In this document: positions 45,316-55,169 of the stretch, piece after piece
How the letters are laid out: each line of letters starts with the position of its first letter
Numbering within the stretch: the first letter of the stretch is position 1
Made by a program: the position numbers and the translations under genes
Assembly (NCBI GenBank): GCA_018907035.1
Contig: JACCIC010000176.1
Span: forward strand, 750,501 to 814,500
Direction of reading: 5' to 3'
Length of the DNA: 64,000 bases
DNA from: Sycobia sp. Sy_11
Taxonomy: Eukaryota; Arthropoda; Insecta; Hymenoptera; Epichrysomallidae
The notes under the pieces: generated by a model
Told to the model about the DNA's origin: nothing
The model's input: the letters and a program-made list of their open reading frames with translations, nothing else
Databases searched by the model: none

Positions 45316-45655
45316 CAAGTCTTCAATTAGGTAAGGGTGTTGGGGACAGTCAGACTGCACTTTACTAACAAAGAATTTTTTCAGCTAATATTTTATTTTC
45401 AGATTAGTCTACTGGGGTGAATGTAAACAAGGACAGTCTGACTGTCATTATAATTTTAATTTAATTTTTCATTTTATTTTTATTTTTAATTTTAATTTTA
45501 TTTTTTATTTATTTTTATTTTTATTTTTTATTTTTATTTTTAATTTAATTTTATTTTTGGATTGAATTGATTGGACTGTAAGACCAATAAAAAATATTTA
45601 TTAATTTGTATATGGGCAGTCGACAAAGGTACAATTCAATTGTTTTTTTTATTAA

Positions 45656-47160
45656 GTTATCCTTTCTTGTAAATTTCTGTTTTCTTTTTGGTCTTTTATT
45701 ATATCATTCATTTCTATATAATTTACTATTTTTAATTGTTCTTGATTATTTTCATTAGGTTGTAACACTGGGTTTCTACTGAGATAATTTGCCTCGAGGT
45801 TTAATTTTCGTGGATTATATTTGATATTGAAATCTACTGTGATAGGTAGTAAGTTAAATCTCCTAGTTCGTCATCTGTTCTAGATCTAATATTCATATTT
45901 TATAGTGGCTTATGGTCACAAAAACTGTGAATTTCTTTCCAATTACACGATGTTACCAGTATTTATATAATATATAGCCAATATAATATATAGCTTTCTT
46001 TAATTTTTATATTGGTAAGTTGTGATCAAAGATTGCTAAAACAGGCTGAGAACAGAGTAATGATTTTATAATCCCAAAAGACTTATTACATTCTTCTGAC
46101 TAAATAAATTTTAATAAATTGTGTATTGGATCTAGAGTAATAGCGCTATTTGGTATATATTTATGATAAAAGTTTATTTTACCTAAAAGTTGATGTACTT
46201 TTTTCTGTGTTTCTGGAACTGGTAATTTCTTTATAGCAACTATATTGTCTTTTAATGGACTTACCGAATTATTTTTTTTTATTATATGACCTAAATATTT
46301 TACTGAATCTGTAGCAAATTTGCATTCTGATAATTTTAATCTAAAACCTTCTTTCAATAGAGCTTCCATTATTAATTCCACATGATTTAAATCTTCTTCA
46401 AAAGTTTTTGAGAAGATCAGAATATCATCTATGTAACTCACAACAGAATTTGATAGTCTGTATTTTCTTATTATATTTGATAATATTCTTTGAAATAATG
46501 CCAGTGCCATTTTTAACCCAAATGGAAGGACAGTCCATTGAAAATAACCTTCTTGAGTAACAAATGCAGTTTTATGTCTATCCTCAATTAGCAGCGGAAT
46601 AGTCCAAAACGCCGAGTTTATATCCAATGTTGTGAAATATTTGCAATCTCTCGTTTTTTCTATTAAGTCCTCAATCAGTGGCTGCGATTGAGGTACTACA
46701 ATTTTAGTAAGTTCCCTGAAGTCTATGCATAATCTATTTTTTTTATTCTCGTCTTTTTTGTAAGCTAAAGTGACCGAATGGACTATAGGATTCTTCAATT
46801 AGTTTTCTTTCTAATAATTTTGCAACTTGTTGTTCTATTTCTTCTCTGTCAGTTATTGAATATCTGTACGGTCTTTTTGCGCAATATTTATCTTATAATA
46901 AGTCAATATGAGCCTCGTACTCTTTTACGCTACATATATCATATTTTTCAATTGCAAAAATCGATTTATATTTATTTATAAGTTTTTCTATTTTTTGTTT
47001 TCTATTTTTATCTATTTGACTTATTATACTTTTATACTTTTCAACTACAATGTACTCATTAAAATTTACCTTACATTTGTTTTTAATAGTTTCTAATTTT
47101 TGAAAATCGTCTACTTTTGAATTAGACAACTTTTCTTTATCACAAAACAGAAGATAACTT
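45656..47160 (-). pseudogene. pol: gypsy-3 reverse transcriptase and RNase H remnant
   Basis: 46,893-47,129 gives the pre-RT segment (KIEKLINKYKSIFAIEKYD) and, shifted, RPYRYSITDREEIEQQVAKL near 46,840. 46,100-46,798 is a good RT frame: LCIDFRELTKIVVPQSQPL, FTTLDINSAFWTIPL, VLPFGLKMALALFQRIL, catalytic SYIDDILIFS and LLGKINFYHKYI. RNase H is badly decayed at 45,700-46,090. The integrase follows after PLE-1. Ty3/gypsy by motif order. Confidence 0.88.
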
Positions 47161-47283
47161 TGACAGTTCCATCAACTTAAAAGTAACATTTGTTCTAATC
47201 GATAAACCTAGGACATTTGAATTGAAAGTCTATTTGTACTGAAGTCTATTTGTCTATTTGTCTACTCATATTTGTACAGAGTA

Positions 47284-47287
<4 letters not shown>

Positions 47288-47357
<70 letters not shown>
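47288..47357. repeat. (TA)n tracts with a short CA interruption
   Basis: Two TA runs flank ACACACGCA; the right run abuts the dispersed repeat copy 2. Confidence 0.95.
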
Positions 47358-47360
<3 letters not shown>

Positions 47361-47590
47361 GTTTCCCAGATATAATTGCTCATATTAGCGGCATGGTATC
47401 GGCAAAGAAAATTTATGTGTAAATATTAATATTCATGTAGGTCCATTTTTTTTAGTTTTTGTAATACGTGCCCATATCTGTGAGCCAATCAGAGCTCAGA
47501 GAAGTGGGTGATCGCCTGCGAGCGAGAAAAAGGATGTCAAATGAAGTGAAACGAGGCAAAGTCAATAACAATATCAATAAGGTATGGATA
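47361..47590 (+). repeat. Dispersed repeat, copy 2 (partner at 1.27-1.53 kb)
   Basis: Starts CCCAGATATAATTG after (TA)n and runs through TTAGCGGCATGGTATCGGCA and GAGCCAATCAGAGCTCAGAG. The partner is inverted. Confidence 0.65.
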
Positions 47591-47690
47591 GTGTCAGATT
47601 AACTTAAAGAAGAAAAAGGATAATACTGACTATAACACAAATGAGCTGACTTGGTATTAACACTTTAAGCTGACTGCACAAGTTTCCAAA
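47585..47690 (-). repeat. Dispersed repeat fragment (partner at 22.2-22.3 kb)
   Basis: Read on the minus strand it shares GTCAGTATTATCCTTTTTCT-like and GTTAATCTGACACTA-like motifs with 22,196-22,305. Confidence 0.55.
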
Positions 47691-47960
47691 AGGAAACGAT
47701 AGGCCTTAGCCGCACTTTTCCTCATATTAATGAATAGATGCAGCGCTTCCCGCAAATGACGTTTCTTTGGTTGGAAATTTGCCATGAATTTGTTCGATAA
47801 AATAAACGACACCGAATTTATAAATTATAAATTATAAATATATAAGTCGAAATTCTTAAATAGAATGCTGCAAAATTGTTGATAGATAGACAACCTGTAA
47901 ATATAACACAGTAGATCTGAACTTTCTGCCCTGGATTCACTGATGACGCCATCTTTTGAT
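47690..47960 (-). mobile_element. 5' fragment of a mariner element
   Basis: From 47,785 on the minus strand, MANFQPKKRHLREALHLF then MRKSAAKAYRFL is the start of a Mos1-like mariner transposase. The frame ends after about 33 codons at the left junction, so only the 5' part of the element remains. Confidence 0.75.
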
Positions 47961-48194
47961 GAACGCTGGAAACTTAATTGTATAACCAATATATAGTTTT
48001 TCATAATCTTTAGAGATCATAGATATATCATTGTGTTAAAGGATGATCTGCCGGATACTAAAATACTACAAATAAAAATCATAAAAGAAAATGCTGCTAG
48101 ATTACTTAAAGAGGATACCGAAAAATCGAGCAGTGCTATGGTGTAGCATCAACGCATAAATAATATTTCAACAATAAAAAAAGAAGATCTTTAA

Positions 48195-50300
48195 ATTATT
48201 AAAATACAAATATATAGATGACAATATATGTTATTATAGTGTAACTCGTTTCATAGTAAAACAAAAAAATATTCATATAATTGAATAATATTTACTAATA
48301 AAATTTTTTTAATATCTTCCGAAATAAAACGAATGGCTAGCTGCATTTTATATGTATTCCTTTAAATAACAGCTAGTATAGTTTACACAAATATATCTAA
48401 AACTCTAAAAAAAAAAAAAGAATAAATTATTTCTATGGGCATGCAGCTTAATGAAGTAATGAGACCAGTAACAAATAGCCGAGTTTATTTGCACATCATT
48501 TTGTCCACGTGTAGACTCACAAAAAAGATGTTTTTAGGTAACATATTACTGCTATTTTTTCTGATTGTTATATTTCTGCTTTTTATGAGTCTATGCGTAG
48601 ACAAAATGATGTGAACATTCAATATATCTAAACTCTGAAACGAATAAATAAATCCATAGTTTAACGAAGATACAGCTTAAAAAAGTAACGAGATCATTTA
48701 GAAATCCGAATCCATTTTCACATCATTTCTACATTCGGGACAAATGGCATACCTCATGGTTTTTTCTAAAAGTGTTAAGAAAAGTACAATAAGCAGACGA
48801 ACAATAAATATTAAAATGAATATGTACTTGGTATCAAATTATCATAATCAGAGGGCAAATAAAATATGAGTCTTTAAATATTACATGAGAAAGTTATAAA
48901 ATTATTACTCAAAATTCATAAAAATATATTTTACAAATAAATATTATTCATGCGGTGACTCATAAAAAAGATAGGAATCCAACTTGGACCATTGACAAAC
49001 TTCAATTTGGCCAGGAAGTCCGGTACTTAACGATAGGAAACAATCAGATTCCCTTATTAACTGAGCTCAATATATAAGCGAAAATCGGACTTCTACACAG
49101 ATTGAAAATAGTAATCTGTCATTAAAAGGAACTTCAAGAAATAATATGATGGAACATTTGATTGACTAAGTAGTGTATATATGCTTTAATCTTGTGTATA
49201 AATTTCTATTATATTTATTCTTGTCGAGAAGGTTTTGAAAACATAATTCTGTTATTATGGATGTTTTGCTATTCGTTCGGAAATTATATTATACTTTAAG
49301 TACTTTCCAAGGTACATATATGAATTTTCTTTGCATATTGCTAATTTAAAGTACACCATTAATGAAAAGTACAAATTTTCGTTATGATTCTGTACTTTCA
49401 CCTTAAAATATATATATTTTGTTATTTCAGTATTTAAATTATTTAAGTTATTTATAAGTATATTATTTCAGACTTCGACTATGTATATTTAAGTTCAATA
49501 TTGGATTTGTACACCTATAAACTTTGTGAGAACGCGCCTGGAAAGTTCATACCTGCTTTTTTTAATAAGAATGAATTATCGGAAAAAATAGCAGAAGAAT
49601 GTTCACCTAAAAAGATCGATGATTCAAGATAATTAACTCTTTTATGAGTCAACGCATGAATAGTATTTATTTGTAAAATATATTCTTATGAATTGTGAGT
49701 AATGATTTTTTAACCTTCTCATGTAATATTTAAAGACTCATATTTTATTTGCCCTCTGATTATGATAATTTGATACCAAGTGCATATTAATTTTAATATC
49801 AATTATTCGTCTGCTTATTATATTTTTCTTAACACTTTTAGAAAAATCCGTGAGGTATGTTTTAAGCTGTATTTTCGTTAAACTATTGATTTATTTATTT
49901 GTTTCAGAGTTTAGATATATAGCAAAAATATAGCAATCAGACAAAATAGCAGTAGAATGTTTACCTAAAAACATCTTTTTTATGAGTCCACACGTGGATA
50001 AAATGATGTGAAAATAAACTCGGCTATTTGTTACTGATCTCATTACTTTATTAAGCTGCATGCCCATAGAAATAATTTATTTATTATTTTTTTTTAGAGT
50101 TTTAGATATTTTTGTGTAAACTATACAAGCTGTTATTTAAAGGAATACCTATAAAATTCAGTTAGCCATTTGTTTTATTTCGGAAGATTTAAAAAAAATT
50201 TTATTAGTAAATGTTATTCAATTATATGAAAATTGTTTTGTTTTACTATGAAAAAAGTTACAATATAATTACATATATTTATTATGTATGTATTTGTATC
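48195..50300. mobile_element. Long-inverted-repeat element, copy B
   Basis: The left arm (48,195-48,975) and right arm (49,635-50,300) are inverted copies, 90-95 percent identical where aligned (for example ATCATAATCAGAGGGCAAAT appears in both, inverted). A 0.66-kb centre is homologous to the centre of copy A. Both arms contain a block of about 0.3-0.4 kb that copy A lacks in both of its arms. No ORF looks real. The right side is interrupted by PLE-2. Confidence 0.75.
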
Positions 50301-50647
50301 GTAATAAACTACTGAATTTAGAAAAATATTTTATATAAAGTTTGTTAAAATACATATAAAACAATTGAATTGTACTTATGGCCACTGCCCATATACAAAT
50401 TAATAAATATTTTTTTATTGGTCTTACAGTCCAATCAATTCAATCTAAAAATAAAATAAAAAATAAATAAATAAATAAATAATAAAAATTAAATTAAAAA
50501 TTAAATTAAAATTATAATGACAGTGAGACTGTCCTTGTTTACATTCACCCCGTAGACTAATCTGAAAATAAAATATTAGCTGAAAAAATTCTTTGTTAGT
50601 AAAGTGCAGTCTGACTGTCCCCAACACCCTTACCTAATTGAAGACTT

Positions 50648-50686
50648 GTCCAACGTTTCGAGCTCGCTACGGCTCCTCATCAGGGA
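50648..50686 (-). ncRNA. Hammerhead-ribozyme-like core in PLE-2 (intact motif)
   Basis: Minus strand: GTCC, CTGATGA, helix II GAGC/GCTC with an 8-nt loop, GAAA, CGTT, GGAC. All conserved boxes (CUGAUGA and GAAA) are present and GTCC/GGAC can form helix I. Helix III has almost no loop, so activity as a dimer or in cis with flanking repeats would be expected rather than as a simple monomer. Confidence 0.65.
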
Positions 50687-50799
50687 CTAAACTAAACCTT
50701 ATATTCTAATCTATATATATCCATTCCCACCACCAAATTTAGTAAATTTAATATAAATTCCCCCTCTACACAAATTGTCCAAAACCAATCAATTTAATA

Positions 50800-51700
50800 A
50801 GAAATGATAAACACTGTCTAATCTACCAGACTCTAACATTAAATTCACATTATTTCGATTCCTGGAAATGTGAATACTTTCAAGACTCTCCCGTTTATAC
50901 TTATTATTAATACCATGTTCCAAAATATCCACATTCACAAAATCAAAAGAATGTAAAAACTTTAAACAATGCTCTTTTAAACCGGAAGTAATATGTAAGC
51001 TACGTAAACTATATTTATGCTCATAAATTCTCTTTTTTAAATATCTACCTGTTTGTCCAATATAGTATTTATCACAATCCGTGCAATTAATCTTGTAAAC
51101 AACTCCTGATTTTAAGCATCAATCATCCTTATCTTTGCAATTATTAAACAATCTACTCAAATTATTGCTATTTTTAAAGAAAATTTGAATGTTATATTTA
51201 CGAAAATTTCTTTTAATTCTTTCAGACAATCCTCTAACATATGGCAAGACAATAATTTTGCCTCCGTGAACATCAATTCCTGCACTATGTCTATTTTCGG
51301 TATTATAAATGTCAAACAATCTCTCTGCAATTGAATTGTACTTCTGTCGACTGCCCATTATTTATTAATTAATCTCTCTGCAATTAATCTATTAATATAT
51401 TGAATTAGATAACCATTATTAATGAAAGTTTCTCTTACTATCTGTAAATTATTTTGTCTCAAATCTTTATTTGACAATTATATTGCTCTGTCAATGACAC
51501 CCTTTAATGCTCCAATTTTGTTTCCGAACTGGTGGTGTGAATTAAAATCTAAAAACCTACCTGACCAAGTATGCTTTCTGTACCAATTAAGTTTCACCTT
51601 ATTATTACCACATCTAATGACATTAATGTCCAAAAAATTAAACTGACTATTAACTTCAACCTCCCTTGTAAATTTAATTCTGTCATGTACAGAATTGAAA
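50800..51700 (-). pseudogene. PLE-2 RT C-terminus with GIY-YIG endonuclease
   Basis: RT remnants at 51,420-51,700 (NWYRKHTWSGRFLDFN, HHQFGNKIGALKGVIDRAI) are followed by GLSERIKRNFRKYNIQ near 51,200. After an in-frame TGA at 51,119 the same frame reads VYKINCTDC, KYYIGQTGRYLKKRIYEHK, the GIY-YIG nuclease signature with a preceding C-x2-C. It ends with KRESLESIHI and a stop near 50,800. This domain nicks target DNA in EN-plus Penelope-like elements. Stops and truncation make the copy inactive. Confidence 0.88.
51318..51385 (-). mobile_element. 38-bp PLE tail micro-insertion with 15-bp duplication
   Basis: AATCTCTCTGCAATT occurs at 51,318-51,332 and 51,371-51,385. Between them are 38 bp matching the 3' end of the PLEs (GTCGACTGCCCAT and ATTTATTAATT), absent from the PLE-1 equivalent of this position. 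Confidence 0.75.
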
Positions 51701-51775
51701 GCATTTTATTTTTAGATTGAATTGATTGGACTGTAAGACCAATAAAAAATATTTATTAATTTAAAATACATATAA

Positions 51776-52030
51776 GATTTATAAGTAGTAAATTTCTTAA
51801 TATGCTAAGAATACATATTATTATGTTTGCCTTTATCACAATCTGTAGGATATTTGACTATATCAGTGAACTAATTTATAATTTAATTATAGAATAATTT
51901 TTGTTTTAATATTTAGAAATTTCGGAAAGCATATTATATAAATTTTTTATAAAATACATGAGAAGATGTATTTAAAATTACTATGCTAAGAATACACCAA
52001 AGTTGCCTAATTATTTTACTTTTGTTAAAT
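51776..52030. repeat. Hairpin-family repeat continuing after PLE-2
   Basis: 51,776-51,930 matches 38,170-38,560 inverted, and 51,895-52,020 repeats the CTATGCTAAGAATACACCAA-like motif. This is the right flank of the site interrupted by PLE-2. Confidence 0.6.
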
Positions 52031-52650
52031 GTAGAATAATTTTTGTGTTAATATTTGAAACTTTCGGCTATTGCATTTCGGCGGTGGGTTATAATGTCCA
52101 CGTCTTTCCAAATCACTTGAAAGGAGAGTTTGGTGTTCGGACTATAGAATACGATTTCTACTGTTTGATATTAAATTATTTAATAGCACCATACATTGAA
52201 ATATTGTTTGCATAAGGTGAAGGAGTAAAACCACATCAGCTACTGCTTATTTTTTCAAGAAGTTTAAAAAAATGCATAAATGTCATATGAGTCGATTATT
52301 CAACACCGTCACTGGTGTTTTGTTCTTTTTAAAAGGGATAACACATGCTTTTGGCCCAAATGATAGAAAGAAATAGTTAGGCCTAAAATCATATTTTCAG
52401 CAATAATTAATAAAATTATTTTACTAACAACACGATAAACAAATATTATATTACCATGGCATAATCTTAACCGAGACTCAAACGAAATGTATAAGGTATT
52501 ATTTAAAAGACATTAATTTATTTATTATATTTAAATTTAGTATGTAAACCACTTATCTCTTATTTTTTATATTTTTATTGAAATTGCTTTGCTAATAATA
52601 TAAAAAAAAAAATTGAATCTGAATTTTTTCTTTTAATTTTTATTATTTTT
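52031..52650. other. No recognisable gene
   Basis: A single 60-bp-minisatellite-like unit may lie at 52,090-52,165 (GTGTTCGGACTATAGAATAC), but the match is weak. The rest is AT-rich. Confidence 0.4.
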
Positions 52651-52739
52651 TGTTGGAACCTCCAATAAATGACCGCGTAAATTTTGTGTATTAAATAAGA
52701 ATATATTTTATTAATATAGTTTAGAATATAGTTTACCAC

Positions 52740-53180
52740 GGTATCTTTTCTATGTTCCTTTCTTTGCTTCTATTATCCATTATAAATTCATATAAACCTT
52801 TCCTCAGCTGCGCAGCTGCTACTGTTTTCTTTGATTTATTAATAAGATACTATTTGCTATTGAAATTAATATTAAATTCTTTTCTTGCTAGGACTGTAGT
52901 GGAAATTATATTGGTGGATAGATGCGGCACGTAAAACACATCTGAGACAGTTACTTGATTGATTTAACCATCTAATATAAAATTTAATTCTTCGTTTCCT
53001 TTGCTGAGAACAGCTTCCTTACCTCCGTTGGCTAGAATAATTTCGTCCCGTATACCTGTATATTTGGTGAAAAAGGCTCTATTATTTGTCATAGGCCGGG
53101 AAACCCCAGAATCTGCAATCCTTTTTTTTCCTATTTTCATGGTGCATACTTTCTTCTTTCATTACGTAGAATAAATCGAT
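52740..53180 (-). pseudogene. pol: copia protease-region remnant
   Basis: Minus strand near 53,100-53,135 reads IADSGVSRPMTNNRAFF, the copia aspartic protease (DSG). It continues to KKTVAAAQLRKGLYEFIMDN at about 52,780-52,840. The next domains (integrase, RT) are deleted. Confidence 0.75.
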
Positions 53181-53190
53181 CTCTTCATTA

Positions 53191-53910
53191 CTATTTTTTT
53201 CTTTTACTATATTTGCACTTTCTTTCCTTGTAATGTCCGGTATTTTTATACCAAAAACATTCTCTGTCTTTCTGTAAATTTGCTATTATTTTCAGCACTT
53301 GTTCACCTTCTACTTCTACTGTAAAATCTTCTCTATTCGTTCTTTTTTGACATTCTGACATTAATTTTTCCTTAACAAACTGTACATTTATTTGCTCTTC
53401 AGGATGATTTTCCAAGGTAGTTACTAATGTGTTATAACTATCAGGTAAACTGCACAGTAACATGGATGCCAAGTCGGCTTTGCCAAATTTTCTTTTACAG
53501 CCACAAGCTTATCAATTATTGTTACGAACTGAGTAATATGCTCTTCAAAATTGCCACCCTCTAAAAGACATAACCTAAATAATCTTTTCATAGGGTAAAT
53601 TCTATTCGACAGTGATGACTTTTCGTTATACTTCTTCAGTACTGTCCAAGCTTCCTTGGCAGATTTACAATCAATGATACGTATTTATCTGCGAGTCTTC
53701 TACTAACATACTAATCATGGCTAAAGCATGATCATCCTTTTCCTTCCATTCATTGTAGTTCGACTGATCTGTTCTCAAACATTCACCTTCTACAGCCGTC
53801 CAGACTTTATTCTTTATTATCAGCATCCTTACTTTATGCTGCCACAACTGATCGTTTTCTCCATTCAATTTATGTATGGTAAAACAAACACTTTCACTTG
53901 TCGAACACAT
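53191..53910 (-). pseudogene. gag: copia gag
   Basis: 53,671-53,910 starts MCSTSESVCFTIHKLNGEN with the usual Trp-rich copia gag N-terminus. The reading then shifts (AKEAWTVLKKYNEKSSLSNR near 53,610-53,660). 53,191-53,472 completes it (MASMLLCSLPDSYNTLVTTL) with a degenerate zinc knuckle CFWYKNTGHYKERKC in which the second Cys is Tyr. Confidence 0.85.
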
Positions 53911-53997
53911 TTTAATTTACTTTATATTCTGATCTGTTCTATGTCACTACACTTAACTGTTATTTGATATCACTATTTGTTATATAACACATACTAT

Positions 53998-54010
53998 CTG
54001 GGCCCATAAC
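53998..54010 (-). promoter_or_regulatory. copia primer-binding site (initiator tRNA-Met type)
   Basis: Minus strand GTTATGGGCCCAG follows the 5' LTR. This is the sequence used by copia elements, which prime from an internal half of initiator tRNA-Met. Confidence 0.75.
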
Positions 54011-54483
54011 TTATTGGAAGCTCAAACAAATGACCGCGTAAATTTTGTATATTAAATAAGAATATAGTTTATTAATGATTATACATAAAAAAGAAAAATT
54101 TTAATGCTACACAAACTATGACAAAATAATGACCACCTTACTTGTCTTGCAGTCCTTTCAAAACTGGCGCTACCGGCATCTAATCTACAGATGTAGGTAA
54201 TAGCATAAATATCTATTTGTGCCTACCCCCACTTTTCTACATTTTACAATATGCTTCACTTATAGCAGAGATGAACCGAGATTGCCAGGGCCCATGTAAA
54301 TCAATGGTTCCAAATTTGGCGTCACAGCCTACTGTGGTAGGTGCCTGAACAAGGTCCGTCTGCAATCTCGACTATCGATAAATGTAGCGCACTGCTGAAA
54401 AATGTCCGAATAGCTATTCGAACATTATATATATATATAATATAAGGCATTACAGTAATGAAGGAGAAACGGCGGGCGCAAGT

Positions 54484-54694
54484 ATTGACTGTTATTAGGA
54501 GGAGGGGCAAGGTGGCTGGCAGGCACGATGCCGAAGAGGGGAAGTGAAGGACCGAGTGAAAGAGAAAAGAACTGCGCGGATATACGTGTAAATATACATA
54601 TATAAACATACATATAAGAAATTGCGTGCACTAATTCTTACTTCTATTTCAGCAGGATCGGACTGATTCCAAACGCGACCAAAATCCATTCTCT

Positions 54695-54780
<86 letters not shown>

Positions 54781-55075
54781 TGCATGTTCTTTACTTAAAA
54801 CTCTGATGCTCAAACTTCGACCTCTTAATTATGACGTATTGTAATATAGTGTGCGTGTGCGTGTGTGCATTTGTAAAGAACATATCAATAATAGTATTAA
54901 TATTTAATCTGTAGATGTCTGTCTGTCTGTATTTGTGTGTGTGTGCGTGTGTGATGAATGGATTTTTGTGGCGGTTGTAATTCGCTCGTGTCTTCACTTC
55001 CCTTACTTCCCCTCTTCTGCATCGTGCCTGTCTGCCCCTTGGCCATCCCCTTAATTACAGTCTGTTTAAGCTTAC
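54484..55075. repeat. Imperfect inverted repeat around a microsatellite
   Basis: 54,484-54,560 reversed resembles 54,985-55,070 (shared CTTCACTTCCC, CTCTTC(G/T)GCATCGTGCCTG and TAA(T/A)(A)ACAGTC). Between them lie (CT)n and (TA)n runs at 54,693-54,777 and TG-rich DNA. Confidence 0.6.
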
Positions 55076-55169
55076 AGTTTACTTATGTAAAAAATACTCA
55101 ATGTATACAAATATATTGCCTAGAGAATTTTACCTATAATAATATTAACACATATAAAATATCTGCAGA

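Larger units (their letters stand above)
43625..45655 (+). mobile_element. PLE-1: Penelope-like retroelement inserted in gypsy-3
   Basis: About 2.0 kb between duplicated target sequence (a GTTTTTTTTTTATTAA-type motif at about 43,624-43,639 and TGTTTTTTTTATTAA at 45,641-45,655; the T-run length differs). The ends carry inverted copies of a sequence of about 60 bp (43,637-43,697 and 45,545-45,607). Inside are an RT gene, a hammerhead-like core and an A/T-rich tail. It is 5' truncated. Confidence 0.85.
50345..51775 (-). mobile_element. PLE-2: Penelope-like retroelement inserted in hairpin-family DNA
   Basis: The insertion (50,360-51,760) is flanked by a perfect 15-bp duplication TTAAAATACATATAA (50,345-50,359 and 51,761-51,775). 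It is 5' truncated within RT. The minus-strand order is inverted end copy, RT C-terminus, GIY-YIG, hammerhead-like core, A/T-rich tail, end. Both termini share an inverted sequence of about 60 bp (50,396-50,461 and 51,699-51,760). Confidence 0.9.
52651..54241 (-). mobile_element. Internally deleted copia LTR element
   Basis: The right LTR (54,012-54,241, 230 bp, minus-strand start TGTAGAAAAG) adjoins a primer site at 53,998-54,010. The left side has only the first 70 bp or so of the LTR (52,651-52,720), then enters pol directly. Integrase, RT and RNase H are missing, leaving gag plus the protease region. Target duplications are not clear. Confidence 0.8.

Noticed and set aside
52003..52215. 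Possible second integrin exon
   Set aside because: The peptide lacks the expected VGAP strand and no splice acceptor frames it; part resembles a minisatellite unit.
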